A stretch of DNA of 64,000 bases from PoT sp049331405 (GTDB lineage Bacteria > Planctomycetota > Planctomycetia > Isosphaerales > Isosphaeraceae), in NCBI RefSeq assembly GCF_049331405.1, contig NZ_CP186274.1:3596001-3660000 (forward strand). The letters are read 5' to 3'. Both the position numbers and the translations under genes were made by a program. Every line of letters starts with the position of its first letter. The first letter of the stretch is position 1. Of the stretch, positions 1 through 9,828 are shown piece after piece. Under the pieces are notes generated by a model. That model had not been told where the DNA came from. It was given only the letters and a program-made list of their open reading frames with translations, and ran no database searches.

Positions 1-1191
1 CAGGTTCGCATTCGACTCGACCATCGGCGTGCGGCCGAATTCGCCGCCCCAGACCACCAGGGTCTCGTTGAGCAGCCCGCGCTGCTTGAGGTCCTTGATC
101 AGGGCTGCCGCCGCACGATCGGTCTGGCCGCACTGGGCTTTCAGGCCGCCGGCGACATCCGAGTGATGATCCCAGCCTTCGTGGTACAGGTTGATGAACC
201 GGACTCCACGCTCGACCAGGCGGCGGGCGAGCAGGCAGTTATTGGCGAACGAGGACTTGCCCGGCTCGGCCCCGTAGAGTTCCAGCGTCTGACGGCTCTC
301 GCCGCTCAGGTCCATGAGCTCCGGGGCGCTCGTCTGCATCCGATAGGCGAGCTCGTAGGAGGCGATACGGGTCTCGATTTCGGGGTCGCCGACCTCGTGC
401 AGCCGCTTCTCGTTGAGGCTCCGGATCAGGTCCAGTGAATCGCGCTGAAGCTTGCCGTCGACCCCGTCGGGGTTGGCGACGTTGAGGATCGGGTCTCCCT
501 TGGATCGGAAGGGGACGCCTTGATATGCCGTGGGCAAGAAGCCACTGCCCCAGTTGGCCGACCCGCCGCTGACGCCCGCCGCCGAGGAGAGCACCACGAA
601 GCCGGGTAGATCCGCGGCCTCGCTACCCAGTCCGTAGGTGACCCACGAGCCCATGCTGGGGCGGCCGGGCAGAGAGGAGCCCGTATTCACGAAGATCTGG
701 GCCGGGGCGTGGTTGAACTGGTCGGTGTGCATCGACTTGATGATCGCGATGTCATCCACGACCTCGGAGAGGCCGGGCAGCATCTCCGAAAGCTCGGCCC
801 CCGAGCCGCCATGACGGGCGAACTTGAACGGCGAGGCCATCAGGTTCGCGTCGGGGCGGATGAAGGCGTATCGCTGATCCTTGACGACATCCGCGGGGAC
901 GGGCTTGCCGTCGTACTTCTGCAAAACGGGTTTGTGGTCGAAGAGGTCGAGCTGGCTCGGCGCACCCGCCATGAACAGGTAGATGACGTGCTTCGCTTTC
1001 GGCGCGTAGTGGGGCACCCTCGGGGCAAGCGGGTTCGTCACCGCGGCCCGGAGCTCGTTATTGAGCATGAGGCTGGCGAGCGCCATCTTGCCGACCCCGA
1101 CGCCGCAGTCTCGGAAGAAGTGGCGACGGGTCTGGACCTGGAGCGGCGAAGCCCCTCGCTCATCGAGCTGGAACTGATCGCGAAAGGACAT
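1..1191 (-). CDS. DUF1501 family protein (3' end outside window)
   Basis: This gene runs off the left edge, so the C-terminus is missing. The start ATG is at 1191. The N-terminus has a twin-arginine-like segment (TRRHFFRD, about residues 27-34) followed by a short apolar stretch, which suggests Tat export. Downstream come the family's recognisable blocks: IYLFMAGAPSQLDLFDHKP, FKFARHGGSGAELSEMLP, and WDHHSD followed by VVWGGEFGRTP near the truncation. DUF1501 proteins belong to the alkaline phosphatase/sulfatase-like fold and are very abundant in planctomycetes. Their substrates are unknown. The gene lies 3 bp downstream of the PSD1 cytochrome gene (stop at 1195), the standard planctomycete pairing, so the two are very probably cotranscribed and act together in the periplasm. 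Family assignment is firm; activity is not known. Confidence 0.93.
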   Translation of the reverse strand, partial: MSFRDQFQLDERGASPLQVQTRRHFFRDCGVGVGKMALASLMLNNELRAAVTNPLAPRVPHYAPKAKHVIYLFMAGAPSQLDLFDHKPVLQKYDGKPVPADVVKDQRYAFIRPDANLMASPFKFARHGGSGAELSEMLPGLSEVVDDIAIIKSMHTDQFNHAPAQIFVNTGSSLPGRPSMGSWVTYGLGSEAADLPGFVVLSSAAGVSGGSANWGSGFLPTAYQGVPFRSKGDPILNVANPDGVDGKLQRDSLDLIRSLNEKRLHEVGDPEIETRIASYELAYRMQTSAPELMDLSGESRQTLELYGAEPGKSSFANNCLLARRLVERGVRFINLYHEGWDHHSDVAGGLKAQCGQTDRAAAALIKDLKQRGLLNETLVVWGGEFGRTPMVESNANL

Positions 1192-1194
1192 CGT

Positions 1195-4100
1195 TCACTC
1201 CTTCGTAATCGTCTCGTCGAGGTTCAACAAGGCCCGGGCCACCGTGGTCCACGTCGCCAGTTCATTCAGGTCCTTGGTCGCACGAGCCTTGTCTTGGTTC
1301 AGTCCCAGCACCTTGGCCGGGTCGAGGGCCTTGCCCTTGAACCGGTCGAGCTGACGATCGTGAAACGACCTCAGCAGGGCGAGTTCTTCGGCTTGCGGTG
1401 CCCGGCCCAGGCAGAGCCGCACCGCGTAGGTCATCCGCTCGTCGAGGCCGCCGGGAGCCTCGGCCAGGACCCGTTTCGCGAGTGCCCTCGAAGCTTCTAC
1501 GTAGACGAGGTCGTTCAGGACCGTGAGGGCCTGGAGCGGGGTGTTGGATCGCTCGCGACGGACGCAAGTCGTCTCGGGCGTCGGGGCGTCCATGGTGGCG
1601 AACGCGGCGTAGGGGGCCGTGCGCTTGATGTGGGTATAGAGCCCGCGGCGGAACCGATCCGGGCCGTCGCTGGATTTCCAGGGGGCCTGCCCGTAGGCCA
1701 GGTTCGTCACGCCATCAGGCTGGGGCGGGAAGACGCTCGGGCCGCCGATCTTGGGCGTGAGCAGCCCGCTGACGCTCAGGGCGATGTCGCGGACGACCTC
1801 GGCCTCGACCCGGAAGCGGGGGCCTCGGGTGAGCAGGATGTTCTTGGGGTCGCGAGCCAGGTTTTCCGGGGTGACGTGCGAATCCTGGCGGTACGTGGCG
1901 CTCGTCACCATCAAGCGGTGCATGGCCTTCATGCTCCAGCCCTGGCGCTGGAATTCCAAGGCGAGCCAATCGAGCAACTCGGGGTGAGACGGGAGTTCGC
2001 CGCGAGTCCCGAAATCCTCGACGGTCGCCACCAGCCCTCGCCCGAAGAAGGACTGCCAGGCCTGATTCATGATGACGCGGGAGACGAGAGGGTTCCCTTC
2101 ATCCGCGAGCCAGCGAGCGAAAGACAGGCGATCCTTGGGGGCGTCGGAGGGCAGGGGAGGCAGGACGGCCGGGACGTCGGGATTGACCTTCTCGGTCGGC
2201 TTGAGGAACTCGCCCCGCTTGTGGATGAACGTGTCCCTGGCGTGCGCCTGGGCACGCTCCTTCATCACCAGCGAGGTCGGGAATTGCGGCTCCGACTTCT
2301 CAAGTGCGGCGATCTTCTCGTTGTACTTGGCCAGATCCGGGGAGACTTCGAGGAAGTAGGCCTTGAGGCTCCGGGTTTCCTCACTCGTCCGCTCGACCAA
2401 GTCTTTCACGAGAACGGACTCGATCTCGGCCGGCACGCCCGACGCACGGACGGAGCCGCTGTCGCTGGTGAGTGAGATACGGAACCGGCCGATCGTCATC
2501 TGATGGATCCCCTCCTGACGGAGGGTCAGCTTGAGCGTCGTGGACCCGTTGCCCTTGATCGGCTCATTAAAGGCGAAGACGGCGGCGTGGGGCTTGCCGG
2601 TCTTGCCCCGGATCGTCCAGCCCGTGTCGGGCTTGTCGTCGATGGCCAGGGCCGCCGGGTGGTTCTCCTCGGAGTAATCCTCGGTTGCGCCCTGGATCTT
2701 CACCGGCTGTTCTTTGCCATCAACCACCTTGCCGATCGACAGGTCGGTAAGGATGAAGTCGCCGACCGAGTAGAGCGGGGCACGGCCTGGGCCGCCATCG
2801 GGGAGGCTGGCGTCGGGGAGGACTTCGAGCCGCATCCCGGTGATGTTCGCGAGGAAGGTCGGGATCTCGACCTCGTAGACGTCGTTGTTCGGCTTGTCGC
2901 CGCTGGCCAGGATCGAGAGGTCGTCCTGGACCTCCATTGTGGCGTGCTTCTTCGAGCGGACCTCGGAGGGTCGAACCGGCGTCCAGTGGAAGGCGGGGGT
3001 GTTCTTGATCCAATCGGAGAGCTTCGTCTCAAGGTGCTGGCGTCGCTTGGCCTCGACGGAGATAACGCCGGCAGACGGGTCCTCAGTCTGGTATCGGGCC
3101 GAGATGCGGAAGTGCCCCAGGACGTGCCTCGAGCCGAACTGCTGATCGAGTGTGAGGACGTATCGCGTCTTCCCGGCGAACGGGAGCCGATTCGCGGTCA
3201 TGAAGGTCGCCGTCCGGTTCCGGTTCAGGTGGCCCGAGCCATCATCGATAGCCCAGCCGGTGTGCGTGTCGCCGTCGATCGCGCCGCGGACGTCGTAGCC
3301 GACCTGCGAGAAGTCGGCCGAGGCCTCGCGGAAGAGGATCGGGACCGGGGGCTCGTCCTTGCCAATCGGGCTGCCGGCGGCCTGGAACCCGGTGAGGACG
3401 AAGTTCCCGTGCGGCGTGCGGCCCGGCCCCTGGCGCGGGAGCGACGGGTCGGTCAGGGCTTCGAGCCGGATCGCTTTGAGATCCGAACGGTCGGATTCGA
3501 GGACGATGGTGTACGTGTCGGAGTCGGGGACCTCGCCCGTCGCGAGGACCGAGCCATCGGCCTGGATCTTGAGGCTTGTGCCTCGGGCCGAGTCCGCCTG
3601 GACGGGGCGGAGGGTCGCCCAGTTGTCCGATTCCGTCGGCAGGGGGAACTGGTTCTCGCGGTCGGCGATCAAGGCAGCGACCTTGGCTTCGACCTCGGAT
3701 CGCTTGGCGGCGATGGCCGGGCTGGGGATCTCGAGGTCGGGCTCGTCGGCGTTGTTGAGGAACGCGAAGAGTTGGTAATACTCGCGCTGGGTGATCGGGT
3801 CGTACTTGTGCGTGTGGCACTGGGCACACTGGATCGTCAGGCCCAGCCAGACGGTTCCCGTGGTGGCGACGCGGTCGACGAGCGAGGCGAAGCGGAATTC
3901 CTCGACGTCGATGCCACCTTCCTCATTCACCATCGTGTTGCGATGGAAGCCGGTGGCGATGCGCTGGGAGGTCGTGGCGTTCGGGAGCAAGTCGCCCGCG
4001 ATCTGCTCGATGGTGAACTGGTTGAAGGGCATGTCGGAGTTCAGGGCCTGGATGACCCAGTCGCGGTAGGGCCAGATCGAGCGGTCGCGGTCTTTCTCAT

Positions 4101-4896
4101 AACCGTTCGTATCCGAGTAGCGGGCCCGGTCGAGCCAGCGACGGCCCCAGCGCTCGCCGTAATGCGGGGAAGCCAGGAGACGGTCGACGAGGGACTCGTA
4201 GGCGTCGGGTCGCTTGTCGGCCACGAAGGCGTCGACCTCAACCGGGGTCGGGGGGAGGCCGAGCAGGTCGAGATAGAGGCGGCGGATCAAGGTTGGTTTA
4301 TCGGCCTCGCGCGAGGGGGCAAAGCCTTCTTTCTCGAGCTTGGCGAGGATGTACTGGTCGATCGGGTTGCGGGCCCAGCCGGCTTGCTTGACGGCGGGGC
4401 AGGGTTTCGCAACCGGCTTCTGGAAGGACCAGTGTGTGTTCGTCACTCGCTGGGCGCCGCCCTTGTCCTCGGGCCACTTGGCCCCCTGGTCGATCCAGGC
4501 CCGGAGCAGTCCGACCTCGTCCTCGGTGAGCGGCTTGCCGGCGCCTTCGGGGGGCATCGAGCCCTCGTCGTCGATCCCGGCGACCAGGCGGATCAGGTGA
4601 CTCTCGGCGCTCTTGCCGGTTTCGAACGAGGGACCGGCGTCCCCGCCGGTCAGGGCGAGGTCGCGGCGGTGGAGAGCCAGACCCCCCTTCTGCTTCTCGG
4701 CCCCGTGGCACTTGTAGCAGCTCCTGGCGAAGATCGGCTTGATGTCGCGTTCGTAGTCGACCGGCCGGGATGCGGGGGGAGGAAGGTCATCGGCGGCGTC
4801 CTGGGCCCGCGCCTGGCTGGTCGACGAGCAGAGGCCGAATCCGAGGCAGGCCGCCAGCTTGAGCCCTGTCTGGAACGAGCGGACGCCGATTCGCAT
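1195..4896 (-). CDS. PSD1 / DUF1549-DUF1553 planctomycete cytochrome c domain protein
   Basis: A secreted protein of 1233 residues. I chose the ATG at 4896 because a GGGGAG ribosome-binding site lies about 8 nt upstream and the protein then begins with a clean signal peptide ending near ARAQ (residue 32). An in-frame start at 4995 would add 33 unlikely residues. A planctomycete cytochrome c domain carries the heme motif CYKCH (residues 60-64). The DUF1549 domain follows, with a second CxxCH (CAQCHTHKYDP). A middle region of about 400 residues has two repeated modules of the type DxYTIVLES/DVYEVEIP...LPxxGPGR, probably beta-sandwiches. The C-terminal DUF1553 domain contains SRVIMNQAWQSFFGRGLV and ERSNTPLQALTVLND. 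It is paired with a DUF1501 gene 3 bp downstream. The family is thought to take part in extracytoplasmic redox or polymer breakdown, but the reaction is not established. Confidence 0.93.
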   Translation of the reverse strand: MRIGVRSFQTGLKLAACLGFGLCSSTSQARAQDAADDLPPPASRPVDYERDIKPIFARSCYKCHGAEKQKGGLALHRRDLALTGGDAGPSFETGKSAESHLIRLVAGIDDEGSMPPEGAGKPLTEDEVGLLRAWIDQGAKWPEDKGGAQRVTNTHWSFQKPVAKPCPAVKQAGWARNPIDQYILAKLEKEGFAPSREADKPTLIRRLYLDLLGLPPTPVEVDAFVADKRPDAYESLVDRLLASPHYGERWGRRWLDRARYSDTNGYEKDRDRSIWPYRDWVIQALNSDMPFNQFTIEQIAGDLLPNATTSQRIATGFHRNTMVNEEGGIDVEEFRFASLVDRVATTGTVWLGLTIQCAQCHTHKYDPITQREYYQLFAFLNNADEPDLEIPSPAIAAKRSEVEAKVAALIADRENQFPLPTESDNWATLRPVQADSARGTSLKIQADGSVLATGEVPDSDTYTIVLESDRSDLKAIRLEALTDPSLPRQGPGRTPHGNFVLTGFQAAGSPIGKDEPPVPILFREASADFSQVGYDVRGAIDGDTHTGWAIDDGSGHLNRNRTATFMTANRLPFAGKTRYVLTLDQQFGSRHVLGHFRISARYQTEDPSAGVISVEAKRRQHLETKLSDWIKNTPAFHWTPVRPSEVRSKKHATMEVQDDLSILASGDKPNNDVYEVEIPTFLANITGMRLEVLPDASLPDGGPGRAPLYSVGDFILTDLSIGKVVDGKEQPVKIQGATEDYSEENHPAALAIDDKPDTGWTIRGKTGKPHAAVFAFNEPIKGNGSTTLKLTLRQEGIHQMTIGRFRISLTSDSGSVRASGVPAEIESVLVKDLVERTSEETRSLKAYFLEVSPDLAKYNEKIAALEKSEPQFPTSLVMKERAQAHARDTFIHKRGEFLKPTEKVNPDVPAVLPPLPSDAPKDRLSFARWLADEGNPLVSRVIMNQAWQSFFGRGLVATVEDFGTRGELPSHPELLDWLALEFQRQGWSMKAMHRLMVTSATYRQDSHVTPENLARDPKNILLTRGPRFRVEAEVVRDIALSVSGLLTPKIGGPSVFPPQPDGVTNLAYGQAPWKSSDGPDRFRRGLYTHIKRTAPYAAFATMDAPTPETTCVRRERSNTPLQALTVLNDLVYVEASRALAKRVLAEAPGGLDERMTYAVRLCLGRAPQAEELALLRSFHDRQLDRFKGKALDPAKVLGLNQDKARATKDLNELATWTTVARALLNLDETITKE

Positions 4897-5269
4897 GGAA
4901 GACTCCCCGGAGCGTGATCTCACACGGACCTTCAGGCATGTACGTCCTGACTTCATGTCCTGTTCTCCCGATCTGGCAAGGCGCAGGCGCCCCATAGGTG
5001 CTCAAAAGGTCCGGAATCACCGCATCTGAGAAAATGGCAATGGGGGCTAGGTGGCAGGCCGACAGCAGGGCAGGGATCCGTTAGGATGCTCTCCATCAAC
5101 GCGAGGTCACGACCATCCAACCCTCAAGACGAGCGCCTCCACGACCTTAGTCGGATGAGGGCTCGCGATCCTCGAGTTTGCGACCGACCACGTGGCCATG
5201 CGTTAAGGTGCGCCAGGATCGATAACCATTGGCTTCAGGATATCCTGAGCTTCACGGGAGCGAAAGCGG
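4897..5269. other. divergent intergenic region
   Basis: These 373 bases separate the minus-strand PSD1 gene from the plus-strand heme-binding gene, so promoters for both should lie here. I see no convincing -35/-10 pair and no credible gene. The only clear element is a 14-bp perfect palindrome at 5235-5248. Confidence 0.6.
5235..5248. promoter_or_regulatory. 14-bp perfect palindrome, possible operator
   Basis: TCAGGATATCCTGA reads the same on both strands and lies 21 bases before the ATG at 5270. With no loop it cannot act as a hairpin terminator, so a binding site for a dimeric regulator is the more natural reading. This is inference from symmetry alone. Confidence 0.35.
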
Positions 5270-8200
5270 ATGTTTTCGACGAGATACCTCGGCCTAATCC
5301 ATGGGATGCTATTGGCGCTGATGGGAGTAACGCTCTCGGCCGCCGAGCCCGCCGCGAATCCCAGCAATTCCGCCGCCCCCTCCGAGGCAGCGAACCTACC
5401 CATCCCTTCGGCTGAAGCGCCCAGGAAAATGACCCTGCCCGAAGGGTTCCAGGTCTCGCTTTTCGCCTCCGAGCCGGACGTGCGTCAGCCGATCGCGTTC
5501 ACGATCGACCCCCGGGGTCGCCTCTGGGTTGCCGAGAGCTTTTCCTACCCCTACTGGCTCCAGGCGGCCACGGAACCCGACCGGATCATCATCCTGGAGG
5601 ATTCGAACAACGACGGGAAATATGACAAGCGGACGATCTTCTGGGACCGCGGCGGCAAGGTCTCGAACATCTCGGGCCTGGCCTACGGCTTCGGTGGCGT
5701 CTGGATCTGCGCGACCCCCAACCTCCTTTTCGTTCCGGACCGCGACCACGACGACAAGCCGGATGGCGAGCCCGAGATCGTGCTCGACGGCTGGGACGTC
5801 AAGGGACAGCACAACATCTTCAACGGCCTGAACTGGGGCCCGGACGGCTGGCTCTACGGCCTCAATGGCATCCTCTCGAATAGCAACGTCGGCAAGCCGG
5901 GCACACCGGATGCGCAGCGGGTCCCCATCAACTGCGGCGTCTGGCGGCTCCATCCGACCCGAAAGATCTTCGAGGCCGTCGCGCACGGGACGACAAATCC
6001 CTGGGGGCTCGACTTCGACGACTACGGCGAGGCGTTCATCACCAACTGCGTGATCCCGCACCTCTTCCGCGTCATCCCGGGGGCCCACTTCCAGCGGATG
6101 TTCGGCCCCGACATGATGCCGCACAGCTACGGCCTGCTCGAGACCTGCGCCGACCACATCCACTGGGCGGGCGGGCACTGGACCGACTCACGCGGCGGCA
6201 AGGGGAAGCACGGCGAGACGGGGGGCGGCCACGCCCACGTCGGGGCGATGGTCTACCTTGGCGATAACTGGCCAGACCGCTATCGCAACTCGGTCTTCAC
6301 CTGCAACATCCACGGCCACCGCATTAATCATGACTCGCTCGAACCGAGCGGGTCGAGCTACGTCGCGAAGCACGAGAAGGATTTCCTCTTCGCCAACGAC
6401 GACTGGTTTCGCGGCCTTGAATTGAAGTACGGGCCCGACGGATCCGTCTTCCTCACCGACTGGTCGGACACCGGCGAGTGTCACGAGACCGACGCCGATC
6501 TCTCGCACCGCGAGAATGGCCGCATTTACAAGATCTCGTACGGGACGCCGAAGCCGGTCAAGGTGGACCTTGAAAGCCTGCCGGATGACGAACTCGTGAA
6601 GCTACAACTCCACAAGAACGACTGGTATGACCGCAACGCGCGTCGGATCTTGCAGGAGCGGACCGTCGCCGGCAAGGACATGGCCGTCGCCCATAAGGCT
6701 CTCTGGTCGATCCTCGAGACCAATCCCGAGACGACCCGGAAGCTTCGAGCCCTCTGGGCCCTCTACGTCACGAACGGCCTGAACGAGGAGTCGCTCGCCA
6801 AACTGCTCGCCAATGCTGACGCCCACGTCCGTTACTGGTCGATTCGCCTCCTCGTCGACCTCTCGACCCCCTCGGCCTCGACCCTTGCCACGTTCGCCAA
6901 GCTCGCCAAGGACGACCCTTCGCCGCTCGTCCGCCTTGGGCTCGCGGTGGCCTTGCAGCGGATCGCCCTGGAAGCTCGCTGGCCGATCGCCCAGGCCTTG
7001 CTCGCCCACGAGGAAGATACCCGCGACTCCTATCTCCCCCTCATGGACTGGTACGGGACCGAGGCGCTCGTCCCCACGGACAAGGCCCGCTCGGTGTCTC
7101 TCCTGGCAGGGACGAAGATCCCGGTCGTGCGGCAATACGTCGCGCGTCGCCTGGTCCTTGCCGACGACCAACCGGCCAGCGTGAACGCGAAGGATACGAG
7201 CAAGGGTTTGGATCTGCTGCTCCAACTCCTCGTCAACCAGGAGGATTCCTCCGTCCAGAGCGACGTGCTCGGCGGCATCTTCGACGCACTCCGCGGTCGT
7301 AAGGGACTCCCTGTGCCTTCGACCTGGGGCCAGGTTTTCGCCAAGCTCGCCAAGTCGCCGGACAAGAAGGTGCGCGACCAGACGATCCTGCTCGCCTTGC
7401 TCTTCGACGATCCCCAGGCCATCGCACTGCTGAAGTCGACGGTCGAGGACCGGAAGACCCCCGCCGAGGAGCGTCGCAATGCCCTCGCGGCCCTCGTGGA
7501 GAAACGGGTCGCCGGCCTCGCGCCCATGCTCCAGGCCCTCATCGTCGATAAGGATGTGCGTGGCGTGGCACTCAAGGGACTGGCATCCTACGATGAGGCC
7601 TCGACTCCCGAGCTCATCCTCAAGCACCTGCCGGAGTTCGACAGCACTGATCGGGCCGACGCCGTGAACACGCTGGCGTCGCGTTCGACTTTCGCGAAGG
7701 CGCTGATCGATGGACTCGCGAAGGGCACCCTGACCCGTCAGGACATGAACGCCTCGATCGCCAGGCAGATCCACGCGTTCAACGACAAGGCGCTCTCGGC
7801 CTCGCTCGAGAAGCTCTGGGGTGCAGTGCGGCCGACCTCCCAGGAGAAGGCCACCCTCATCGCCAAGTACAAGAACCTCCTGACCCCCGACCAGTTGAAG
7901 GGCTCGGACGGATCCAGGGGCCGCGAGGTCTTCAACCGCTCGTGCGCCCAGTGCCATAAACTCTTCGATGCGGGGGGCAATGTCGGACCCGAGCTCACCG
8001 GGTCGGACCGGGGCAACGTCGACTATCTGCTCGAGAACATCCTGGATCCGAGCGCCACGGTCGGCCGGGATTTCAAGTTGACCCTGGTGTCGACGAACGA
8101 CGGGCGGCTCATCTCCGGGATCATCCGCGAACAGACGGATAAGACTCTCGTGATCCAGACGGTCAACGAACGCCTGCTCATCCCTCGCGAGGAGATCGAG

Positions 8201-8323
8201 GAGATGAAGGGTTCGGATGCGTCAATGATGCCCGAAGGAGCCCTGGAGACCCTCACCTCCCAGGAAATTCGCGACCTCATCACGTACCTCACCGGCAAGA
8301 CGCAGGTCCCGATCGCGAAATGA
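5270..8323 (+). CDS. PVC-type heme-binding CxxCH / membrane-bound dehydrogenase-like protein
   Basis: 1017 residues starting at ATG 5270, with GGGAG upstream and a signal peptide ending near LSAAEP. The N-terminal half is a beta-propeller of the PQQ-dehydrogenase-like type (TIGR02604 family; signatures FQVSLFASEPDVRQPIAF, DPRGRLWVAES, WGPDGWLYG). The middle is helical HEAT-like repeat (about residues 430-870). The C-terminus is the Pirellula/Verrucomicrobium heme-binding domain (TIGR02603) with CAQCH at residues 892-896 and the usual LRDxL-like ending. It is expected to be a periplasmic sugar or alcohol oxidoreductase that passes electrons through heme c, but the substrate is unknown. It is transcribed away from the PSD1/DUF1501 pair and ends at a strong hairpin (8370-8409). 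A paralogue lies at 11487-14924. Confidence 0.92.
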   Translation: MFSTRYLGLIHGMLLALMGVTLSAAEPAANPSNSAAPSEAANLPIPSAEAPRKMTLPEGFQVSLFASEPDVRQPIAFTIDPRGRLWVAESFSYPYWLQAATEPDRIIILEDSNNDGKYDKRTIFWDRGGKVSNISGLAYGFGGVWICATPNLLFVPDRDHDDKPDGEPEIVLDGWDVKGQHNIFNGLNWGPDGWLYGLNGILSNSNVGKPGTPDAQRVPINCGVWRLHPTRKIFEAVAHGTTNPWGLDFDDYGEAFITNCVIPHLFRVIPGAHFQRMFGPDMMPHSYGLLETCADHIHWAGGHWTDSRGGKGKHGETGGGHAHVGAMVYLGDNWPDRYRNSVFTCNIHGHRINHDSLEPSGSSYVAKHEKDFLFANDDWFRGLELKYGPDGSVFLTDWSDTGECHETDADLSHRENGRIYKISYGTPKPVKVDLESLPDDELVKLQLHKNDWYDRNARRILQERTVAGKDMAVAHKALWSILETNPETTRKLRALWALYVTNGLNEESLAKLLANADAHVRYWSIRLLVDLSTPSASTLATFAKLAKDDPSPLVRLGLAVALQRIALEARWPIAQALLAHEEDTRDSYLPLMDWYGTEALVPTDKARSVSLLAGTKIPVVRQYVARRLVLADDQPASVNAKDTSKGLDLLLQLLVNQEDSSVQSDVLGGIFDALRGRKGLPVPSTWGQVFAKLAKSPDKKVRDQTILLALLFDDPQAIALLKSTVEDRKTPAEERRNALAALVEKRVAGLAPMLQALIVDKDVRGVALKGLASYDEASTPELILKHLPEFDSTDRADAVNTLASRSTFAKALIDGLAKGTLTRQDMNASIARQIHAFNDKALSASLEKLWGAVRPTSQEKATLIAKYKNLLTPDQLKGSDGSRGREVFNRSCAQCHKLFDAGGNVGPELTGSDRGNVDYLLENILDPSATVGRDFKLTLVSTNDGRLISGIIREQTDKTLVIQTVNERLLIPREEIEEMKGSDASMMPEGALETLTSQEIRDLITYLTGKTQVPIAK

Positions 8324-8369
8324 TCGTGGCCGTCGAATCGGCGATCATGGCGTGACGTACGCAAACCGA

Positions 8370-8409
8370 GATGGGCGAGGCGATGTCTGATGACATCGCC
8401 TCGCCCATC
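8370..8409. terminator. bidirectional hairpin terminator
   Basis: A perfect 18-bp stem (8370-8387 with 8392-8409) with loop TGAT sits between two convergent genes. There is no U-run on either side, so it is a very stable hairpin rather than a canonical intrinsic terminator. Confidence 0.75.
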
Positions 8410-8445
8410 GGCTATTTCGAAGGCTTGAGCCGGGGCTCTCGCCGC

Positions 8446-9828
8446 TCACCCGATCTCGGCGAGGATCTCTCCAATGCTCTGGTCGAGGATGGCGATCATC
8501 TCCCGGATCTGCTCGGCCGTGACGATCAGGGCCGGCCCGAAGGCGATCCAGTGCGTGTCGAACCGGCAGAGGAGGCCGTGTTCCAGGGCGCGACGGCCGA
8601 CCCTGACGCCGAAATTGACTTCGCTCGGGAACCGCTGCTTCGTCTTCGGGTCTCGCGAAAACTCGATGGCCTGGAAGAGCCCTTTGCCGCGGATGTCGCC
8701 GACGATCCCGTACTTCTCGGCGATCCCGACGAACCCCGCGCGGAGGTTCTCACCCTGGACCCGGGCGTTCCCGCAGAGGTCTTTCTCGAGGATCTCCTTG
8801 AGGACGGCGATCCCGGCCGCGCACGAGATGGGGTTCCCCTCGAACGTGTGCCCCTCGACGAAGCCGGGGTTCTCGGAGATCGGACCCCAGAAGGCCTCGG
8901 CGATCGACTCGCGGCAGATCATCGCCGAAATGGGTGCGTAGCCGCCGCTCATCCCCTTGGCGATGCAGAGGACGTCGGGGGTGACGCCGAAGGTCTCGGC
9001 CGCGAAGAGCTGACCGGTGCGTCCGATGCCGGTGATGATCTCGTCGAAGATCAAGAGGATGTTGTGGCGGTCGCAGATCTCCCGGAGGAGGGGCAAATAC
9101 TCCTCGGGCGGGTCGATGAGGCCGCCGGTGTGGCCGATCGGCTCGACCATGATCGCCGCGACGGTCGACGGATCCTCCATGTCGATCACGTCCTCGACGA
9201 TCGTGGCGCAGGTGATGTCGCAACTCGGATACGTCTTGCCGAACGGGCATCGGTAGCAGGTCGGCGGGAAGACGTGGAGGAACCCTGGTGCCAGGGGCTC
9301 GTTCACTGTCTTGCGCGACTTCAGGCCGGAGGCCGAGAGCGAGCCCAGGGTCGAACCGTGCCAGGATTGGTATCGGCTGATAATCTTATATTTTCCGGGC
9401 GAACCCGTGAGCTTGTGATACTGCCGGGCCAGCTTGATCGCGGCCTCGGTGACCTCCGAGCCGCCGCACTGGAATTTCACGGCCGAGAGGTCGCCGGGCG
9501 CCAGTTCGGCCAATAGGTTGGCGAGCTGGATGGCAACCGGGTTGGTGCCGTGCATCGGCGGAGAGAACGTCAGGATGTCGAGCTGCTTCTTGATGGCGTC
9601 GATGACGTTCCGATTGTTGTGGCCGACGGAGGCCACGTAGATGCCCGAGAGGGCGTCGAGGTAGCGCTTGCCGTTAACGTCCCAGTAATGGAGCCCGTCC
9701 GACTTCGCCATGATCAGGGGAGACTTGGACCACTCCGCCATCTGGTCTCGAACGAAGATGTGGCGGAGGAACGACTCCTCGGTCGTCTGGGCCTCGGCGA
9801 TGAGGTCGGGCAGGACGGATGAACTCAT
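8446..9828 (-). CDS. class III (aspartate family) PLP-dependent aminotransferase
   Basis: 460 residues from ATG 9828, chosen because GAGGAAC lies just upstream; in-frame upstream codons up to 9960 lack a ribosome-binding site. Fold-type I, class III aminotransferase signatures are clear: YLDALSGIYVASVGHNN near the N-terminus, FQCGGSEVTEAAIKLARQY, the PLP-phosphate and Asp region LIFDEIITGIGRTG, and the Schiff-base lysine in CIAKGMSGG. The family transfers amino groups from omega- or alpha-amino donors (for example beta-alanine, GABA, putrescine or ornithine type) to a keto acid. Substrate cannot be read from sequence. It is transcribed alone, converging on the 8370-8409 hairpin. Cytosolic. 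A conserved-looking CYRCPFGKTYPSC segment is a local cysteine cluster often seen in this subgroup. Confidence 0.92.
   Translation of the reverse strand: MSSSVLPDLIAEAQTTEESFLRHIFVRDQMAEWSKSPLIMAKSDGLHYWDVNGKRYLDALSGIYVASVGHNNRNVIDAIKKQLDILTFSPPMHGTNPVAIQLANLLAELAPGDLSAVKFQCGGSEVTEAAIKLARQYHKLTGSPGKYKIISRYQSWHGSTLGSLSASGLKSRKTVNEPLAPGFLHVFPPTCYRCPFGKTYPSCDITCATIVEDVIDMEDPSTVAAIMVEPIGHTGGLIDPPEEYLPLLREICDRHNILLIFDEIITGIGRTGQLFAAETFGVTPDVLCIAKGMSGGYAPISAMICRESIAEAFWGPISENPGFVEGHTFEGNPISCAAGIAVLKEILEKDLCGNARVQGENLRAGFVGIAEKYGIVGDIRGKGLFQAIEFSRDPKTKQRFPSEVNFGVRVGRRALEHGLLCRFDTHWIAFGPALIVTAEQIREMIAILDQSIGEILAEIG

Noticed and set aside
709..2475. 588-codon plus-strand open frame, and an 804-codon frame at 2503-4917
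   Set aside because: Both are antisense to clearly coding DUF1501 and PSD1 genes, have Arg/Gly/Val-rich low-information translations and no recognisable domain; GC-rich codon structure produces such shadows.
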